DNA from: Opitutaceae bacterium
Lineage (GTDB): Bacteria; Verrucomicrobiota; Verrucomicrobiia; Opitutales; Opitutaceae
Reading direction: 5' to 3'
DNA: 53,566 nucleotides
NCBI GenBank assembly: GCA_030648295.1
Contig: JAUSID010000107.1
Location: 1-53,566 of the forward strand
This document shows, piece by piece, positions 50,523 to 53,566 of the stretch. The position numbers were made by a program, and so were the translations under genes. The notes beneath the pieces are model-generated. The model searched no databases. It was not told the DNA's origin and saw only the letters and a program-made list of their open reading frames with translations. The first letter of the stretch is position 1. Every line of letters starts with the position of its first letter.

Positions 50523-50996
50523 ATGATCATTCGACGTTGGAAACTTTTTGCGGCCGCACTTGTTGCATTGCCGTTGTTCACCTTTGGCGCAGCGACAAGC
50601 GCCAGCAACACCAGCAAGGTGTCACCGCCGCCAACCGGTGCGAAGACGGCGAAGCCACTTCACGTCAGCTTCGGACAGCCGGTGAAACTCGCCGACTATT
50701 TGGTGCCGGGTAAGACCGTGGTTTTCGATTTTTACAGCGATTACTGCCCGCCCTGCGTGCGCGTCGCGCCGGCACTCGAAAAACTCCATGCCAAGCGGGC
50801 CGACATCGTCGTGGTGAAAGTCGACATCAACCGGCCCGGCATGAAGGGCATCGATTGGAAGTCGCCGGTGGCGGCCCAATTCGGACTGCGATCGATTCCG
50901 CATTTCAAGGTGTATGGGCCGGACGGGAAGCTGCTGGCGGAAGATGGCATGCAGAGTTCGAAGGCGCGCGAGATGGTGATGCGCTGGGTGGAATAG
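50523..50996 (+). CDS. Thioredoxin-fold protein, exported or periplasmic
   Basis: A 157-aa protein with a signal peptide (LFAAALVALPLFTFGAATSA) followed by a thioredoxin domain. The redox site is YSDYCPPCVRVAP, a CxxC with Pro-Pro. The cis-Pro loop is RSIPHFKVYG. A strong GGAGGA precedes the ATG. It probably handles disulfides in the periplasm; partner unknown. It is divergent from the ThuA-like gene across 64 bp. Confidence 0.85.
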   Translation: MIIRRWKLFAAALVALPLFTFGAATSASNTSKVSPPPTGAKTAKPLHVSFGQPVKLADYLVPGKTVVFDFYSDYCPPCVRVAPALEKLHAKRADIVVVKVDINRPGMKGIDWKSPVAAQFGLRSIPHFKVYGPDGKLLAEDGMQSSKAREMVMRWVE

Positions 50997-51179
50997 CCGC
51001 AGAACAGCGGGCCGCGGGGCAATGCCGTCGCGGGTGGACCGGCTCGAGCCGTGGGCTGCGGTGCAGAACGTCGACTAAATCCGCCACCTGATGGAGTTGT
51101 GCATAGCCGGCCGATCCACGCTCGTCGGCTGCGCATAACTGTGCCAACGTTCCGGCAGCAATTCTCCGCCTAAGCTCCC

Positions 51180-51596
51180 ATGAAATCGCTCCGCAAACTT
51201 CTCACGGCGCCGATGGTGATGTGCTGTTTCGCCCTTACAGCGATCGCCGCCGAAAACTCCCCCAACGGGATCTGGAAATGGACGACGCAGGGTCGCGGCG
51301 GCGGCCAGAGTTACGAGCAGACGCTGAAGCTCGATTACAGGGACGGTCAGCTGACTGGCACGCTCATGGGCATCCAGAGCGGCCGGTTCCAGCTGCCTGA
51401 TACCGCGATCTCCGATGCGACGTTCAAGGACGGCCTGATCAAATTCGCCGTCAGCCGCGAATTCAACGGCAACAAGGTGACGACGCGCTACGAAGGAAAA
51501 ATTCAAGGTGACACAATCACGGGCTGGTCCGAGCGGCCGGGCATGGATGGCGGCGCCGCGGTGAAACGGGACTGGAACGCGCGTCGAACGAAATAA
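51180..51596 (+). CDS. Small exported hypothetical protein
   Basis: A 138-aa protein with a signal peptide (MVMCCFALTAIAAENS). The mature part is predicted all-beta: GIWKWTTQGRGGGQSYEQTL, LDYRDGQLTGTLMGIQSG, KFAVSREFNGNKVTTRYEGK and GDTITGWSERPG. That alternation of strands resembles a small lipocalin or beta-barrel binding protein common in this phylum; no ligand can be named. ATG 51180 is the first start in frame. The gap 50997-51179 shows nothing else. Confidence 0.75.
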   Translation: MKSLRKLLTAPMVMCCFALTAIAAENSPNGIWKWTTQGRGGGQSYEQTLKLDYRDGQLTGTLMGIQSGRFQLPDTAISDATFKDGLIKFAVSREFNGNKVTTRYEGKIQGDTITGWSERPGMDGGAAVKRDWNARRTK

Positions 51597-51791
51597 GGCG
51601 CGGCAATTCGCCCGTTGGTTCGATCGCAATCCCGCCCATCCGACGGGATTTTTTTGACCGTCCGGTCGGACGCGGCGTTACTTCGGCCCCGCCGGGGTCA
51701 AGACATGGCTCTGCCCGTCCAAATCGCTTGCGGCACCACGCGGCCTGGTGTCCGAATGAGGTCTTTACGCCACTGGCCCGCGATTAACTGC

Positions 51792-53189
51792 ATGCTCTCC
51801 TCTCCATCGTCCTCCTCCGTGCCGACCGTTCGCCGTCGCTACGCCATGGTCGGCCTGGGCTCGCGGCATGAGCTGTATCAGGACGCGATCGAGAAAACCT
51901 ACGCGCGCTGGGCCGAACTCGTCGGGATCTGCGATTCCAACGCGGGGCGAATCGACCTGACTCAGCGGCGCTCCCGGCGCAACGGCGCGCCGGTCCCGGT
52001 GGGTTACCGCCCGCAGGATTTCGGCCGGATGCTGCGGGAACAGCGGCCCGACGTGGTCATTGTGACGTCGTCCGACATCACGCACCACGAGTACATCACC
52101 GGCGCCATGGAGGCGGGATGCGATGTGGTCACGGAAAAGCCGATGACGATCGATGCCGCAAAATGTCGCCAGATCCTGGAGACGCGGAAACGGACCGGCC
52201 GCACCTGCCGCGTCACGTTCAACTATCGTTATTCCCCGGCGCGCTCGCAGGTGAAGGAATTGCTGATGAGCGGCGCCATCGGCGATGTCCTCTCGCTCGA
52301 TTTCCACTGGCTGCTCAACACGCACCACGGTGCGGATTACTTTCGCCGCTGGCACGCGGAGAGAAGGAACTCCGGCGGTTTGTTCGTGCACAAGGCGACG
52401 CACCATTTCGATCTCGTGCATTGGTGGCTGGGCGCGGCGCCCGTCACGGTGATGGCTTCAGGCAAGCGTGAGTTTTATACGCCCCAGACGGCCCGCCGGA
52501 TGGGTCTGAGTGGCCCGCATCATCGGTGCCGCACGTGTCCGGAAAAGGATCGGTGTGGATTCTATCTCGATCTTGGAGCGAGCCGGCACCTGAGGGAGCT
52601 GTACCTGGAGTGCGAGCAACACGACGGCTACGAGCGCGATCGCTGCGTGTGGCGGCCGGAAATCGACATCGAGGACACGATGAATGCGCTGGTGACCTAT
52701 GACAGCGGCGCGACGCTCAGTTATTCGCTCAATGCCTTCAATGCGTGGGAAGGTTACACCGTCGCCTTCAACGGCACGAAGGGCCGGCTCGAGCACGGGA
52801 TCGTCGAGGCGGTATACGTCAACGGGGCGGAAACACAGCCCGCGAATGTGGGCCAGGCTGGAGTGAAGACTCGCGTGATCCCGCTGCGGGGCGCGCCGGT
52901 CGACATCGAGCCTTGGAGCGCGGAAGGCGAGCACGGCGGTGGCGATCGGCTCATGCTCGAGGATATTTTCCTGCCCGACCCGCCGCCGGACAAATACCGC
53001 CGCGCCGCCGACGAACGCGCCGGCGCATATTCGATTCTCGTCGGCATTGCGGCGAACCGCAGCATGGAAACCGGCGCGCGAGTCCGGCTCGCGGATCTGC
53101 TGCCGAAGCTGCCCGCGCCCGACTACCCACCGATCCCGGATCGAACGGACCCGGTGCCAATGCCCGCGAAATCCGGCTGTGGCAGCTGA
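51792..53189 (+). CDS. Gfo/Idh/MocA-family oxidoreductase
   Basis: A 465-aa NAD(P)-dependent oxidoreductase likely acting on a sugar or sugar alcohol. The N-terminal Rossmann motif is YAMVGLGSRHELY, near residue 20. The EKP motif with the conserved Lys is in VVTEKPMTI, about residue 118. The substrate-domain motif GGLFVHKATHHFDLVHWWLG carries the conserved His. A Cys cluster (HRCRTCPEKDRC plus two later Cys) around residues 240-285 recurs in a subset of the family and may bind metal. I chose ATG 51792; the frame is open upstream to 51615 but that part is not conserved. No signal peptide. Confidence 0.88.
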   Translation: MLSSPSSSSVPTVRRRYAMVGLGSRHELYQDAIEKTYARWAELVGICDSNAGRIDLTQRRSRRNGAPVPVGYRPQDFGRMLREQRPDVVIVTSSDITHHEYITGAMEAGCDVVTEKPMTIDAAKCRQILETRKRTGRTCRVTFNYRYSPARSQVKELLMSGAIGDVLSLDFHWLLNTHHGADYFRRWHAERRNSGGLFVHKATHHFDLVHWWLGAAPVTVMASGKREFYTPQTARRMGLSGPHHRCRTCPEKDRCGFYLDLGASRHLRELYLECEQHDGYERDRCVWRPEIDIEDTMNALVTYDSGATLSYSLNAFNAWEGYTVAFNGTKGRLEHGIVEAVYVNGAETQPANVGQAGVKTRVIPLRGAPVDIEPWSAEGEHGGGDRLMLEDIFLPDPPPDKYRRAADERAGAYSILVGIAANRSMETGARVRLADLLPKLPAPDYPPIPDRTDPVPMPAKSGCGS

Positions 53190-53272
53190 GCGCCCGGTGG
53201 CGCCAGCCTCCGGCCGGCAATGAACGGATGCGGGGCGAGAACCCGGGGTCGCGAAGGCTTCCGTCAATCGAT

Positions 53273-53377
53273 GCGGGCGGGACGCCCGCGCTCCCAGGGC
53301 GAACGGCCAATCCCAGCCTCGTTACCTCGGCTGCTACGTGGAGCGGGTTTCCTTGGCAGCGCGGGCCTCCGGCCCGC
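53273..53377. repeat. Hairpins flanking the CCTCGTTACCTCGGCTGCTA repeat
   Basis: GCGGGCG-GGA-CGCCCGC at 53273-53289 (reverse orientation, followed by GCTCCCAGG), the 20-base repeat at about 53316-53335 that also occurs at 31692-31711, and GCGGGCC-TCC-GGCCCGC at 53361-53377. The end region 53190-53429 carries only such repeats. Confidence 0.75.
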
Positions 53378-53429
53378 ATTGATTGCGAAACGTGATTGGA
53401 CGATCCGAGCGATAGGGCGGGCGGGACGC

Positions 53430-53566
53430 CAATAGTGTTCGGCGCAAGGCCTGCTGTCAGTGGCTGCCGTGATCACTGCACGATGCGCGCTTCCTCGCGC
53501 TCGCGTGTTTTTTTTGCCCAGGGCGTGACGAGGGTTCCGTCGGCCCAAAGCTCCGCCCTTTCGGGG
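53430..53566 (-). mobile_element. 3' end of a second copy of the IS4-type element, cut by the window edge
   Basis: Over the visible 137 bp it is the exact reverse complement of 7423-7559 by eye, including the eight-base A/T run. Its terminus at 53430 is flanked by GCGGGACGC (53421-53429), the same 9-bp apex sequence found next to the first copy. The transposase gene would lie beyond the window. Confidence 0.88.

Overview
The window looks like chromosomal DNA of a Verrucomicrobiota bacterium, most likely Opitutaceae-like. This is an inference from high GC, frequent absence of Shine-Dalgarno sites, two sulfatase-family genes, a large exported glycoside hydrolase, ThuA and Gfo/Idh/MocA genes, DUF4340 behind GldF/GldG-type ABC genes, and intergenic DNA crowded with short inverted repeats. 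I see no rRNA, tRNA or CRISPR array.

Layout. 0.1-4 kb: a sulfatase and a sucrose-phosphate synthase/phosphatase pair. 4.2-7.6 kb: a truncated nucleotidyltransferase, a single-domain response regulator and an intact IS4-type insertion sequence. 7.6-12.2 kb: a glycoside hydrolase divergent from a sulfatase homologue that has lost its active site. 12.3-16.3 kb: a hybrid histidine kinase. 16.5-24.9 kb: an ABC ATPase, permease, GldG-like protein, DUF4340 protein and AsmA-like protein, all on the minus strand. 25.2-28.9 kb: birA and a small gene, both partly duplicated as 499-bp direct repeats around an inserted ice-binding-protein gene. 29-31.6 kb: a small Cys-rich peptide, a NusG paralogue, aroQ and a Nif3-like gene. 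31.8-34.6 kb: a compact methyltransferase / FAD oxidoreductase / type III polyketide synthase operon. 34.9-39.5 kb: a dCMP-deaminase-like gene, YqgE/AlgH, the zinc-free ribosomal proteins L36 and L31, DUF1015 and a DGQHR protein. 39.7-48.8 kb: an exported hypothetical protein, glutamate dehydrogenase, a coiled-coil membrane protein, uvrB and a membrane spermidine-synthase-like protein. 49.4-53.2 kb: ThuA-like, thioredoxin-like, a small exported protein and a Gfo/Idh/MocA oxidoreductase. The last 137 bp are the 3' end of a second copy of the IS, inverted.

The most unusual content is intergenic. (i) A hairpin family has a three-base TCT/TCC loop and covarying stems, often led by CCTGGGAGC or AGTGGCA. 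(ii) The IS ends abut a 9-bp sequence equal to the apex of those hairpins, so the IS appears to target them. (iii) 92-95 bp elements, called A and B here, have perfect terminal inverted repeats that begin TAG and end CTA, and in three places the element end supplies the stop codon of the neighbouring gene. (iv) A third group (D) keeps its ends but exchanges its core. Together they suggest several layers of small, probably non-autonomous elements settled at gene ends.

Coordinates, motifs and repeat alignments were read by eye. Family names rest on recognised motifs, not on database searches.
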